NCBI GenBank assembly: GCA_005402585.1
Contig: BIFP01000008.1
Location: forward strand, 434,001 to 498,000
DNA length: 64,000 nucleotides
DNA from: Micromonosporaceae bacterium KJ-029
GTDB lineage: Bacteria; Actinomycetota; Actinomycetes; Mycobacteriales; Micromonosporaceae
Reading direction: 5' to 3'
Part shown: piece by piece, positions 17,296-25,114 of the stretch
Position numbering within the stretch: the first letter of the stretch is position 1
How the letters are laid out: each line of letters starts with the position of its first letter
The notes under the pieces: model-generated
Databases searched by the model: none
Seen by the model: the letters and a program-made list of their open reading frames with translations, nothing else
What the model was told of the DNA's origin: nothing
Program-made: the position numbers and the translations under genes

Positions 17296-17682
17296 GTGTA
17301 TCTCCTTCTAAAACTGGCGGCCGAGCACGCCGTGCGGCCGGTTGGCCGTTTTCGAGCAGCGGCGCCTGAGGCGGCCCCCGGTGAAGGAGACTTCTCTCAA
17401 CCCACGCCATCTCTCAACAGCGTGGAACAGCAAACCACGTACGCAAAAACTCTGCACAGCCTACCCGACGAAATTCTCCGACATGTGACCTGACGGATGC
17501 GTCAGATCCGCTGGGTGGAGACGGAAGGCTAAGGCGAAAGGCCCCCTCACCAGCAAACGGTCGGGGGCCCGACACTTTCGGTCGGCACCAAGGTGGGCGT
17601 CGAAGTTTCGGCGCGAGTCGCGGCGAGGTCCACGGTGTGGTCCGGCGAGGCGGAGACTTCGACACCGGGCCTGACACAGAGC
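17296..17682. other. 387-bp intergenic region: csp leader and a weak hairpin
   Basis: The right-hand ~150 bp adjacent to csp probably hold its promoter and leader. A 7-bp stem (GGCCCCC at 17540-17546, GGGGGCC at 17563-17569) could end the minus-strand DUF4235 operon, since on that strand it is followed by TTTCG. No coding region is supported. Confidence 0.4.
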
Positions 17683-17955
17683 CTAGTCCGGCCAGCGACC
17701 GGTCAGTCGGCGTACGCCGACCGCACCGCCCCGGTCCACGGCGGCCCGGACCACGGCGAAGATGGCACCGTGCAACGCCGCCGCCGCGAGAATCTCGCCC
17801 CAGCGACGGTTCTCGTCGGTCGCGCTCGGGGCATCGCCGTCTCCGGCGGTCATCTTCCACACCTGACGGAAGATGGTGCCCGCGATCGCACCGGCGGCGA
17901 TGCCCATGAGCACGCCGACCGGCTTGTAGGCGACCTTGCCGATCCCCCTGCTCAC
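17683..17955 (-). CDS. DUF4235 family small membrane protein
   Basis: The 90-residue protein has a GKVAYKPVGVLMG opening, a glycine/alanine-rich helix (about 12-32), an RRWGEI segment and a second hydrophobic helix (about 54-72). This pattern matches DUF4235, an actinobacterial inner-membrane family of unknown role. Its ATG overlaps the stop of the DUF3618 gene as ATGA, so it is the last gene of a three-gene coupled operon. Confidence 0.82.
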   Translation of the reverse strand: MSRGIGKVAYKPVGVLMGIAAGAIAGTIFRQVWKMTAGDGDAPSATDENRRWGEILAAAALHGAIFAVVRAAVDRGGAVGVRRLTGRWPD

Positions 17956-18278
17956 CCATGCCTCCCTCGAATGATCACCAGCACCACCGCGGCGACCACC
18001 GCGCCGGCCGCGAGCACGAGGAACGGCGCGGGCCCCCGCATCCCGGCGGCGCCTCCCCGCGCCGGCCCGTGGGTGAGGCTGGACTGCCCGCGTACCCGGG
18101 CCGCGGTCAGCACGGCCTGCTCCCGCATCCGCATCCGCGCCTGGTCCGCCGAGGACTTCAGTCGCTTCTTGACGTCGGCCTTTGCGGCCAGCGCCTCCAT
18201 CGTCTCACCCAACTCGACCCGGGTACGCCGGATCTCCTCCCGCAGCGCCTCGGTGTCGCCGGTGCCGTTGCGCGTCAT
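17952..18278 (-). CDS. DUF3618 family protein
   Basis: The 108-residue product begins with a charged helical region (TEALREEIRRTRVELGETMEAL, residues ~9-30), typical of DUF3618, and has a basic middle and one C-terminal transmembrane helix (about 86-104). It overlaps both neighbours by ATGA junctions. The holin-X/DUF3618/DUF4235 trio is widespread in actinobacteria and is often linked with envelope stress, but its mechanism is unknown. Confidence 0.83.
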   Translation of the reverse strand: MTRNGTGDTEALREEIRRTRVELGETMEALAAKADVKKRLKSSADQARMRMREQAVLTAARVRGQSSLTHGPARGGAAGMRGPAPFLVLAAGAVVAAVVLVIIRGRHG

Positions 18279-18709
18279 GCTCGTCCCCTGTCCTTGACCG
18301 CCGCGCTGACCACGTCGACGTCGGCCCGCAGGCTGCGCACGGTCGCCGCCGGGACCGGCGGGACCGCCCGGCCGACCTGCTGCTTGCCGACCAGGGCGAG
18401 CACACCGGCGAGCAGGAACAAGGCGGCCGCCACGATCAGGGCGGCCGCCCACGCCGGGAGCACCAGGGCCAGCAGCAGGATCGCGGCGGTGACCAGCGCG
18501 CCGGCACCGAAGAACGCGAGCGCGCCGCCACCGCCGAGCAGGCCGAGGCCGATGCCGGCGTGCTTGCCCTTCTGCGTCAACTCGGCGCGGGCCAGCGCGA
18601 GCTCGTCCCGAACCAGCCGGGCCACCTGCTCGGCCGCCCGCTGGACCAGCTCTGCGGTGGACGGCTCGCTCCCGTTTCGGGAGGTACGCACGTTCGCCAG
18701 ATCAGCCAT
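18275..18709 (-). CDS. Phage holin superfamily / holin-X-like membrane protein
   Basis: The 144-residue protein has an amphipathic N-terminal helix (ELVQRAAEQVARLVRDELALARAEL), two transmembrane helices (about 52-78 and 83-104) and a hydrophilic tail. This is the layout of actinobacterial holin-X (DUF1469-like) proteins. Despite the name it is chromosomal and not part of a prophage here. ATG 18709 is preferred over a GTG nine bases upstream because GAGAGGTGG is correctly spaced for it. Confidence 0.8.
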   Translation of the reverse strand: MADLANVRTSRNGSEPSTAELVQRAAEQVARLVRDELALARAELTQKGKHAGIGLGLLGGGGALAFFGAGALVTAAILLLALVLPAWAAALIVAAALFLLAGVLALVGKQQVGRAVPPVPAATVRSLRADVDVVSAAVKDRGRA

Positions 18710-18887
18710 GCTGTCCACCTCTCATCATCACCGCGCTGTATGCCCGAATTCGCCGTCGGTCAATCCTGCGCGGTTGTTCGGCCTGAAATCCGGACCGGAC
18801 CCGCGCCCGCCGCACCCTGCGACGCCCACGGCGAAAGGAGCAGAAAGCACCCCGCAGCAGATCCCCACCAACCGCCGCCCCAAACAT

Positions 18888-19050
18888 CCCCCTCCCCCCA
18901 CCCCACCCACCCACATTCCGTTGATCATGAAGTTGACGGACTCTTTGATCTTTAAATCACCCGCTAACTTCATGATCAACGGAGCGGGAGCGGGGTGGGG
19001 TGGGGTGGGGTGGGGGTGGGAGGGAGTGGGGGTTAGGGGCGGGGGTGGGC
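18888..19050. repeat. 17-bp palindrome flanked by C-rich and G-rich tracts (possible G-quadruplexes)
   Basis: A perfect inverted repeat (CCGTTGATCATGAAGTT at 18918-18934, complement 18966-18982, extending one more T-A pair) encloses a 31-nt AT-rich loop. To the left is a C-run region (about 18888-18914) and to the right a purine strand of repeated GGGGT units (about 18987-19050). Each flank could form a quadruplex on one strand. The palindrome core TTGATCATGAAGTT is, from memory, a dispersed intergenic repeat in Micromonosporaceae. It may terminate the MscS transcript. Confidence 0.6.
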
Positions 19051-20229
19051 GGGTTCTTCGGGGCCGACGAAGGCTTCGCTGCGGGCGTCGCCGTCGTCGC
19101 TGCCGCCGAAGAGGCGGGCGTCGTCGGGGACCTCGGCCTCGGCGGGGCGGCGTGACGGGCGCCGCGGCTGCACCCACTGCCAGGGCAGGTTCCCCGCGCC
19201 GTCGCCGACCTCGGTACGCAGCCGGGGCATCGCGGTGGGCCGGTGGTCGCGTACCCATGCCACCAGGTGCTCCCGGACCAGGCAGCGCAGGTCCCACAGT
19301 GCGCCGGCGCTGGCGGCGCTCACCAGAGCCCGGATCTTGATCATGCCGCCGAGCGCGTCGGTCACCTGCAGTACGCAGACCCGGCCGTCCCACAGCTCGG
19401 TGCTCTCCACCAGACGGCGCAGTTCCTCCCGCATGGCCTGCACCGGGACCGACCAGTCGACCTCGAACTCAGCCGTACCCAGCACGGCCGCCTCGGTACG
19501 CGTCCAGTTCTGGAACGGGGTGCTGGTGAAGTAGGAGGTGGGCAGGATCAGCCGCCGGTCGTCCCAGATCTGGACCACCACGTAGCTGAGCGTCAGCTCT
19601 TCGATCCGGCCCCACTCCCCCTCGACCACGACCACGTCGTCGAGGCGTACCGCGTCGCTGAACGCGAGTTGCAGACCGGCGAAGACGTTGCCCAGCAGAC
19701 TCTGCGCGGCCAGCGCGGCGACCACACCGACCACACCGGCACTTGTCAGTACGCCGGCTCCGATGCCGCGCACGGCGGGAAGCGTCATCAGCATCACGCC
19801 GACGGTGAGGATGACGATCACCGCGATGGTCACCCGGCGCAGCATGACGACCTGGGTGCGTACCCGGCGGGCATGGCGGTTGTCCGGCACGTCCACCCGG
19901 AACCGGGCCAGCGCGGTGTCCTCGACCACCACCAGCAGCGCCGCGACCAACCAGGCGGTGGCAACGATGACGGCGAGCACCAGCAGATGCAGCAGTACCT
20001 GCCGCCACGCGGCACCGACCGCGTACCCGGTGCTGAAGCGGACGGCGAACTGCACGGCGAGCACCGTGGCGGCGACCTGGAAGGCCCGGTGCGCGTGCTG
20101 CGTCAGCTGGGTCAACAGCAGCAGGCGGCGGCCCCACCGACGAGTCAGGCGATGGACCACCTCGACCACGGCGAGAGCCGTCGCCGCCGCGGCGAGCGCG
20201 GCGACGACCGTTACGAGGTAGCTGTGCAC
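19033..20229 (-). CDS. MscS-family mechanosensitive ion channel
   Basis: The 398-residue protein has four or five hydrophobic helices in the first ~185 residues. The MscS pore helix and beta domain follow (GAGVLTSAGVVGVVAALAAQSLLGN, then a VRLDDVVVVEGEWGRIEEL segment near 205-220) and lead to a soluble alpha/beta domain. The last ~60 residues are acidic and disordered. Such channels open on membrane tension during hypo-osmotic shock. The stop lies at the edge of the G-rich repeat tract, so that tract forms its 3' UTR. Confidence 0.88.
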   Translation of the reverse strand: MHSYLVTVVAALAAAATALAVVEVVHRLTRRWGRRLLLLTQLTQHAHRAFQVAATVLAVQFAVRFSTGYAVGAAWRQVLLHLLVLAVIVATAWLVAALLVVVEDTALARFRVDVPDNRHARRVRTQVVMLRRVTIAVIVILTVGVMLMTLPAVRGIGAGVLTSAGVVGVVAALAAQSLLGNVFAGLQLAFSDAVRLDDVVVVEGEWGRIEELTLSYVVVQIWDDRRLILPTSYFTSTPFQNWTRTEAAVLGTAEFEVDWSVPVQAMREELRRLVESTELWDGRVCVLQVTDALGGMIKIRALVSAASAGALWDLRCLVREHLVAWVRDHRPTAMPRLRTEVGDGAGNLPWQWVQPRRPSRRPAEAEVPDDARLFGGSDDGDARSEAFVGPEEPAHPRP

Positions 20230-20337
20230 GAGTACTTCTCCCTCCCGGCTGACGGCAAGATCCGAACAAAGGGGCCATGTTGCCTCGGATCGTCGTCGCC
20301 GGCCACCGGAAGCTGGCGGCGGCCGGAGGAGGAGGAG

Positions 20338-21159
20338 TCAGACCTTGCGGTAGCGGGACTGGAGGAAGCAGTACAGCCCGAAGGCGGCGATACCCAGCGC
20401 GATCAACGTGAGCAGGATGTTCCCGTACGACTGGTCGCGCAGCATCCGCAGCGCGCCGTCCAGGCCACGGGCCTTCTCCGGTTCGTAGCTGACCGCAGCC
20501 AGCACGACCAGCAGGCCGGAGACGGCGAACGCGCTGCCCCGGGCGGCGTAGCCGGCCAGGCCGAGCCGGCGGGCGAGCCGGGTGGTCCGGGCGCTCATCT
20601 CACCCGTCCTCAAGCGCCTGAGGAACTTCTTCCGCACGCCGTAGACGACCATGCCGACGCCGATCCCGGCGAGGAGCAGACCGGCGAGACCGACCAGCCA
20701 CCGGCCGCCCGAGGACTCCATCATGCGAGCGGTGAGTTCCTCCTGCTGCGTCGCGCTGTCCGAGTTGGCGCGGGCGAAGACCTTGACGGCCGTCCAACCC
20801 AGCCAGAGGTAGACGAGCGTGCGGGCGGCCGAGAAGACCCGCTCCCGGCGCCGGTCGTCGCCCCGTTCGGCGCGGTGCCCGACGGCCGCCTCCAGGGCCT
20901 GCCAGATCGCCATGGCGAGCATGCCGACGGCGACGGCGATGACGAGGAACCGACCCATCGGCTGAGTGGTGAGGGTACGCAACGCACCGGACTGGTCGCC
21001 GTCGTCGGCCGAGTTGCCGAACGCGATCTGCAGCGCCAGCCAGCCGAACAACAGGTGCACGATCCCGTAGCCGACGAAGCCGGCCCGGGCGAGGAGTTCC
21101 AGCCACCGGCTGTCGGCCGTGCGGGTGGCGGCGGCTTCGGCGTTCCGGGTGAGAGACAT
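20338..21159 (-). CDS. DUF1206 family membrane protein
   Basis: The 273-residue protein contains three repeats of a two-helix DUF1206 unit. Each starts with an ARxGxxGYG-like text (LARAGFVGYGIVHLLFG near 24; LAGLLLAGIGVGMVVYG near 160; LGLAGYAARGSAFAVSG near 205). Six transmembrane helices are expected. The family is common in actinobacteria and has no established function. ATG 21159 is the start; no strong promoter is visible. Confidence 0.85.
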   Translation of the reverse strand: MSLTRNAEAAATRTADSRWLELLARAGFVGYGIVHLLFGWLALQIAFGNSADDGDQSGALRTLTTQPMGRFLVIAVAVGMLAMAIWQALEAAVGHRAERGDDRRRERVFSAARTLVYLWLGWTAVKVFARANSDSATQQEELTARMMESSGGRWLVGLAGLLLAGIGVGMVVYGVRKKFLRRLRTGEMSARTTRLARRLGLAGYAARGSAFAVSGLLVVLAAVSYEPEKARGLDGALRMLRDQSYGNILLTLIALGIAAFGLYCFLQSRYRKV

Positions 21160-21216
21160 GGGGCGTCAATCTCCGGACCGGGAGATTTCCAAACGTGGCC
21201 GGGCCGCCGCCCGCCG

Positions 21217-21573
21217 TCAGCGGGAGATCCGGACCTTGACCTCGGAGCTGGTCACGCTGTCCAGGGTGACCGCGAGACCACCGACGTCGGCGGCCTGCTC
21301 GCCGACCGTCAGCGACAGCTGCTCACCGGCGACCTCGATGGTGACCTGGTCGTCCTGGGCGCCGACGAGCCGGGCCTCGACGCCGAAGACGTTGGCCCGC
21401 GCCTCCACGCCCCGGTCGAAGGTAACCGTGCAGGCGTCCAGCCCGCAGTCCGTGCTGGCGCCCTCGGAGCTGCACCCGACCAGCAGCGCCGTGCCGAGCG
21501 CGAGGCCGGCCAGCAGGCCGATGGTCTTGCGGGCGGGGGTAAGCGGGGTCCTACCGGCGGGGGGTCGGTTCAT
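21217..21573 (-). CDS. Small lipoprotein
   Basis: The 118-residue precursor has a signal peptide with lipobox LLVGC (lipidated Cys34). The mature part of about 84 residues contains two further cysteines (DCGLDAC) and a beta-rich remainder (VTFDRGVEARANVFGVEARL ... SSEVKVRISR). It would be anchored to the outer face of the membrane. No family name is recognised. The start may be the ATG at 21573 or the adjacent GTG at 21576. Confidence 0.75.
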   Translation of the reverse strand: MNRPPAGRTPLTPARKTIGLLAGLALGTALLVGCSSEGASTDCGLDACTVTFDRGVEARANVFGVEARLVGAQDDQVTIEVAGEQLSLTVGEQAADVGGLAVTLDSVTSSEVKVRISR

Positions 21574-21648
21574 CACGCCGCCAAGGGTACGAGACGCCGG
21601 CGAACCCCATCGGGCCGTCGACGGCCGGGAGACAATGGGCGAGTGAGC

Positions 21649-21930
21649 ATGCTGGTCGAGGAGAATCCCGCCAAACACCGCTACGAGATCCTGGTCGACG
21701 ACGCGCTGGCCGGGTTCACCGCGTACCTGCCGCGCGGCGAGGTGCTGGTCTTCACCCACACCGAGGTGGACCCGGCGTTCCAGAACATGGGCGTCGGCTC
21801 GGCGCTCACGCGCGGCACGCTGGACCAGGTCCGCGCGCAGGGTGGCCGGGTGGTGCCGCAGTGCCCGTTCATGGCCGCCTTCATCGAGCGCCATCCCGAG
21901 TACGCCGACCTGGTCACCAGCCTGGGGTGA
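21649..21930 (+). CDS. GNAT-type N-acetyltransferase (YjdJ-like)
   Basis: The 93-residue minimal GNAT protein carries the acetyl-CoA loop as QNMGVGSAL near residue 47 and a late CPFMAAFIERHPEYADL segment characteristic of the short YjdJ-type family. The substrate is unknown. Start could be ATG 21649 (GGGCGAG 5 nt upstream) or GTG 21643. The 3' end overlaps the convergent GH3 gene by 17 bp. Confidence 0.85.
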   Translation: MLVEENPAKHRYEILVDDALAGFTAYLPRGEVLVFTHTEVDPAFQNMGVGSALTRGTLDQVRAQGGRVVPQCPFMAAFIERHPEYADLVTSLG

Positions 21931-23527
21931 CGGGGGCACCGGCGAGCAGTTCGGCGGCAGCCCGGCCGGCGGCGCGGGTGGCGCCGTGGGTGGCGACATG
22001 CACCCTGCCGGTGACCAGCGCGGGCACGCCGAGTTCCACCACCACGGCGTCGGGCCGGGCGGCCAGCGCCCGGTCGACCGCGGCCCGCATCCAGCCGTGC
22101 CGGTGCAGGTCACGCACGACCAGGACGACCGGCCGGCCGGCGGCACCGGCGGTCGGATCGGTGGGCACCGCGGCCTCGATGTAACGGGCGCCGGTGGTAC
22201 CCGGCACGAGGGCGGCCAGCGGGGCGGCCAGCCCCCACGGGGTCTCCGCCCCGATCGCGATGTTGTGCGGCGGCTCGAACTCCACCACGTGCGCGGGGCC
22301 GACCAGCGGCAACGCGGCGTCCCCGCCGGCACTGGTGACCCGGATCGCGCGCCGCGCCGCGGCCAGCCCGACCGTCGACCCGGCAGCGCCGGACGAGGCG
22401 CCACCGGTCGAGGTGCCGCCGGCCGCGCCGGTCGTGACACCCCGAAGCGTCGCTCCGCCCGCCGTCGCGCAGTCGGCGCCGGCCCCCGCACGGACGGCCA
22501 CCGTCCAGGCGGCGAGCTGACCGACCCGCTTCGCCGCCTCGGTCAGCCGCTCCTCCGGCAGGTCCCCGGCGACGACCGCGTCGACGATGGCGTCCCGCAG
22601 GTAGCGAGCCGTCTCCTCGTCGGCGTGCTCGCCACCGACGCAGATAGCGTCGGCGCCGGCGGCGAGGGCCCGGACCGCCGCACCGGCGAAGCCGTACCGG
22701 TCCGTCACGGCGCGCATCTCCACGGCGTCGGTCACCACCACACCGTTGAAGCCCATCTCCTCCCGCAGCAGGCCGCCCAGGATCCGTCCGCTCAGGGTGG
22801 CCGGCAGGTCGGGATCAAGTGCCGGCACCAGCAGGTGCCCGGTCATCACCGCCTGTACGCCCGCCGCGACGGCGGCCCGGAAGGGGGCCAGCTCGACGGC
22901 GTGCAGCCGGGCCCGGTCGGCGGTGATCCGGGGCAGGTCGTGGTGCGAGTCGACCCGGGTGTCGCCGTGACCCGGGAAGTGCTTGGCGCAGGCGGCGACC
23001 CCGCCGGACTGCAGGCCGCGTACCCAGGCGGTGGTGTGCCGGGCGACCAGCGACGGCTCGGCGCCGAACGCCCGGACGCCGATCACCGGGTTGTCCGGGT
23101 TGGAGTTGACGTCGGCGTCGGGCGCGTAGTTCAGGGTGACCCCGACGGCGGCGAGTTCGACGCCGAGGTCGCGGGCGACCTCCTCGGTGAGCGCCGGGTC
23201 GTCCACCGCGCCGAGGGCGAGGTTGCCCGGACGGGAGCTACCCCGACCGGACTCGATCCGGGTGACATCCCCCGCCTCCTCGTCGATGGCGACGATCACG
23301 TCGGGGCGCTCCGCACGCAGGGTGGCGGTGAGCGCGGCGACCTGCTCCGAGTCGACGACGTTGCGGCTGAACAACACCACCGATCCGAGCCCGTCGCCGA
23401 GCCAGCGGCGGATCCATCCGGGCGGGGCGGTGCCGACGAAACCGGGCTGCAGGACTGCGGCCGCCAACGCCGCCAGATTCCCGTTTGCCGCACTGAGCTG
23501 ATGATTCGCTCGCTGACGCTCGCTCAT
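21914..23527 (-). CDS. Glycoside hydrolase family 3, beta-N-acetylhexosaminidase (NagZ-like)
   Basis: The 537-residue protein shows the NagZ signature KHFPGHGDTRVDSHHDLP (about 195-212), whose His/Asp act in catalysis, and the nucleophile region VVVTDAVEMRAV. An extra C-terminal ~180 residues with an alanine/glycine/threonine-rich linker form the second GH3 domain. NagZ-type enzymes release N-acetylglucosamine from muropeptides during wall recycling. No signal peptide is seen. The ATG at 23527 overlaps the stop of a 27-codon upstream ORF as ATGA, and its first 13 codons are a copy of that ORF's start. Confidence 0.85.
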   Translation of the reverse strand: MSERQRANHQLSAANGNLAALAAAVLQPGFVGTAPPGWIRRWLGDGLGSVVLFSRNVVDSEQVAALTATLRAERPDVIVAIDEEAGDVTRIESGRGSSRPGNLALGAVDDPALTEEVARDLGVELAAVGVTLNYAPDADVNSNPDNPVIGVRAFGAEPSLVARHTTAWVRGLQSGGVAACAKHFPGHGDTRVDSHHDLPRITADRARLHAVELAPFRAAVAAGVQAVMTGHLLVPALDPDLPATLSGRILGGLLREEMGFNGVVVTDAVEMRAVTDRYGFAGAAVRALAAGADAICVGGEHADEETARYLRDAIVDAVVAGDLPEERLTEAAKRVGQLAAWTVAVRAGAGADCATAGGATLRGVTTGAAGGTSTGGASSGAAGSTVGLAAARRAIRVTSAGGDAALPLVGPAHVVEFEPPHNIAIGAETPWGLAAPLAALVPGTTGARYIEAAVPTDPTAGAAGRPVVLVVRDLHRHGWMRAAVDRALAARPDAVVVELGVPALVTGRVHVATHGATRAAGRAAAELLAGAPVTPGW

Positions 23528-23611
23528 GCCGGCACTCCGCTTCGCTGCGTGCCGCCCTGAGGCACCACCGCACTGAGCTGATGATTCGCTCGCTGACGCT
23601 CGCTCATGCCG
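23488..23611. repeat. 44-bp direct repeat, 80-bp period, spanning the GH3 start
   Basis: Bases 23488-23531 and 23568-23611 are identical. On the minus strand each copy reads from CGGCATGAGC to CAGTGCGG, so each supplies an ATG and the codons for MSERQRANHQLSA. The spacer holds AGCGAAGCGGAGTG, which recurs at the SDR start near 34665-34680. Confidence 0.8.
23524..23607 (-). CDS. Possible 27-residue upstream ORF coupled to the GH3 gene
   Basis: An ATG at 23607 opens a 27-codon frame that starts MSERQRANHQLSA, exactly like the GH3 protein, and ends QRSGVPA-stop. Its TGA overlaps the GH3 ATG (ATGA). It could be a coupling leader peptide or simply a by-product of the 44-bp duplication. No good ribosome-binding site was seen before it. 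Confidence 0.35.
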   Translation of the reverse strand: MSERQRANHQLSAVVPQGGTQRSGVPA

Positions 23612-23746
23612 TCGTCGTACCCCCGTCTTGTCTCCGCCGCGGACAACCCGCCAGCCGGCGGTGCAGACATGGTCACACCGCTCCACCCAATTAGTCAATA
23701 AACCTTACAGTTGCCTAGGGCGGCGTGGTCCGGCGAGAGTGCGGGA

Positions 23747-23869
23747 ATGGACCCCCTGTTGCTGGCCGATGCGACAAGTCCGGCCGACATCCCTGGCGTA
23801 CGCCTGCTCGGCCTGGTGGTCGGCGGCCTGCTGCTACTCGCGGCGATCCGGGCGATGTTCCGCCGCTGA
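23747..23869 (+). CDS. Small single-span membrane peptide (40 residues)
   Basis: An ATG at 23747 opens a 40-codon frame: a short polar N terminus, one transmembrane helix (about residues 18-35, VRLLGLVVGGLLLLAAI) and a basic end (RAMFRR). GCGAGAG lies about 9 nt upstream, and an AT-rich promoter-like patch at 23688-23716 precedes it. It has no relative that I recognise. Confidence 0.5.
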   Translation: MDPLLLADATSPADIPGVRLLGLVVGGLLLLAAIRAMFRR

Positions 23870-23945
23870 CGACCTCCTGCCGGGTGTGACCCGCGCGCGC
23901 CGGGGTACCGCCTGCCGGCAGGCACCACCACGGCGGGGGGGACGG

Positions 23946-24896
23946 ATGAGGATCGGCTACTTCCTGTCCAGCGAGGAGTACCCGCCGGCGGAACTGCTGG
24001 CGCAGGCCCGGGCCGCCGAGCGGGCCGGATTCGACGCGCTGTGGATCTCCGACCACTACCACCCCTGGACCGACGCGCAGGGGCAGAGTTCCTTCGTCTG
24101 GTCGGTGATCGGCGCGCTGAGTCAGGTCTGCCAGCTGCCGGTCACCACCGCGGTGACCTGCCCGACCACGCGCATCCATCCGGCGGTGCTCGCCCAGGCC
24201 GCGGCGACCAGCGCGGTGCTGCACTCCGGGCGCTTCGTCCTCGGGGTGGGCTCCGGGGAGGCGCTCAACGAGCACATCCTCGGCGACCCGTGGCCGCAGG
24301 CCGGCGTCCGGCTGGAGATGCTGGAGGAGGCGGTCGAGGTGATGCGGGAACTGTGGCACGGTCGTTTCGTCAACCACTACGGCCGCCACTACCGGGTGGA
24401 GCACGCGCGGATCTACACCCGGCCGGAGACTCCTCCGCCGGTCTACCTCTCCGCCTTCGGCCCGAAGGCGGTGGACCTCGCCGCCCGCATCGGCGACGGT
24501 CTCGTCAACACGACCCCCAACGCGGAGCTGGTCCGCCGGTTCCGGGCGAACGGCGGCGGCGACAAGCCGTGTCAGGCCGGCTTCAAGGCCGCGTACGCGC
24601 CGACCGAGGAGGAGGGCATGCGGTTGGCGTACGAGCGCTGGCCGACCGCGGCGATCCCGGGTGAACTGTTGCGGGTGCTGCCCTCGCCGCGCCACTTCGA
24701 GCAGGCCGCCCAACTGGTCGACCCGGAGGCGATGCGGACGGCGTTCGTCTGCGGCAACGACGCCACGGCGCACCTGGCGAGGATCGACGCGTACGCGAAG
24801 GCCGGATTCGACGAGGTCTACGTCGCCAACACCGGGCCGAACTGGTCGGGGCTGCTCGACCTGTACCAGCACGACGTGCTGCCCCGGTTGCGCTGA
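23946..24896 (+). CDS. LLM-class F420-dependent oxidoreductase
   Basis: The 316-residue luciferase-like TIM-barrel enzyme starts MRIGYFLSSEEYPP and shows the LGVGSGEALNEHILG segment (about 100-115) typical of F420-dependent glucose-6-phosphate-dehydrogenase-like oxidoreductases. YLSAFGPKAVDLAARIGDG and a C-terminal FDEVYVANTGPN follow. It would transfer hydride between F420 and an unknown substrate. ATG 23946 is in good context after a G-rich stretch. A decayed TetR gene points towards its 3' end. Confidence 0.87.
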   Translation: MRIGYFLSSEEYPPAELLAQARAAERAGFDALWISDHYHPWTDAQGQSSFVWSVIGALSQVCQLPVTTAVTCPTTRIHPAVLAQAAATSAVLHSGRFVLGVGSGEALNEHILGDPWPQAGVRLEMLEEAVEVMRELWHGRFVNHYGRHYRVEHARIYTRPETPPPVYLSAFGPKAVDLAARIGDGLVNTTPNAELVRRFRANGGGDKPCQAGFKAAYAPTEEEGMRLAYERWPTAAIPGELLRVLPSPRHFEQAAQLVDPEAMRTAFVCGNDATAHLARIDAYAKAGFDEVYVANTGPNWSGLLDLYQHDVLPRLR

Positions 24897-24900
24897 GCCG

Positions 24901-25086
24901 TGCCGCCCCGGTCGGGGCGTGCAGGGCGAGCGCCAGCAACTCCTCCTTGTCGGCGAAGTGGTTGTAGAGCACACCGTCGGACACCCCGGCCGCACGGGCG
25001 ATCTCGCGCCCGGTGAGCCCGGCCGCGCCGCCGTCGGCGATCAGACTCTCGGTCGTCTCGATCAGGTGCTCCCGCGGTTTCGTCAC
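24901..25086 (-). pseudogene. TetR-family regulator remnant (HTH domain only)
   Basis: From a GTG at 25086 the minus strand encodes about 57 residues of a good TetR N-terminal domain (REHLIETTESLIADGG, then GREIARAAGVSDGVLYNHF, KEELLALAL). After that the frame runs antisense through the oxidoreductase gene and loses all TetR character. The ligand-binding C-terminal domain is missing. It is most simply a truncated gene. Deletion fused it to the end of the F420 oxidoreductase region, and a SigF-type promoter for recQ now overlaps its first codons. Confidence 0.7.
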
Positions 25087-25101
25087 CGGCTCACCCGGGT
25101 A
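25077..25101 (+). promoter_or_regulatory. SigB/SigF-type promoter before the RecQ-like gene
   Basis: GTTT at 25077-25080, 16-nt spacer, GGGTA at 25097-25101. The ATG at 25115 follows after 13 nt, so the mRNA would be almost leaderless. The site overlaps the remnant TetR gene on the other strand. Confidence 0.5.
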
Positions 25102-25114
25102 CCTGCGGCCTTCG

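Noticed and set aside
18275..18709. Holin-like gene as a sign of a prophage
   Set aside because: It sits in a conserved chromosomal DUF operon with no phage structural, lysin or integrase genes.
24583..24900. Continuation of the TetR frame as a full-length regulator antisense to the F420 oxidoreductase
   Set aside because: The sequence after the HTH is Arg/Ala-rich shadow text with no TetR C-terminal character and overlaps a solid gene.
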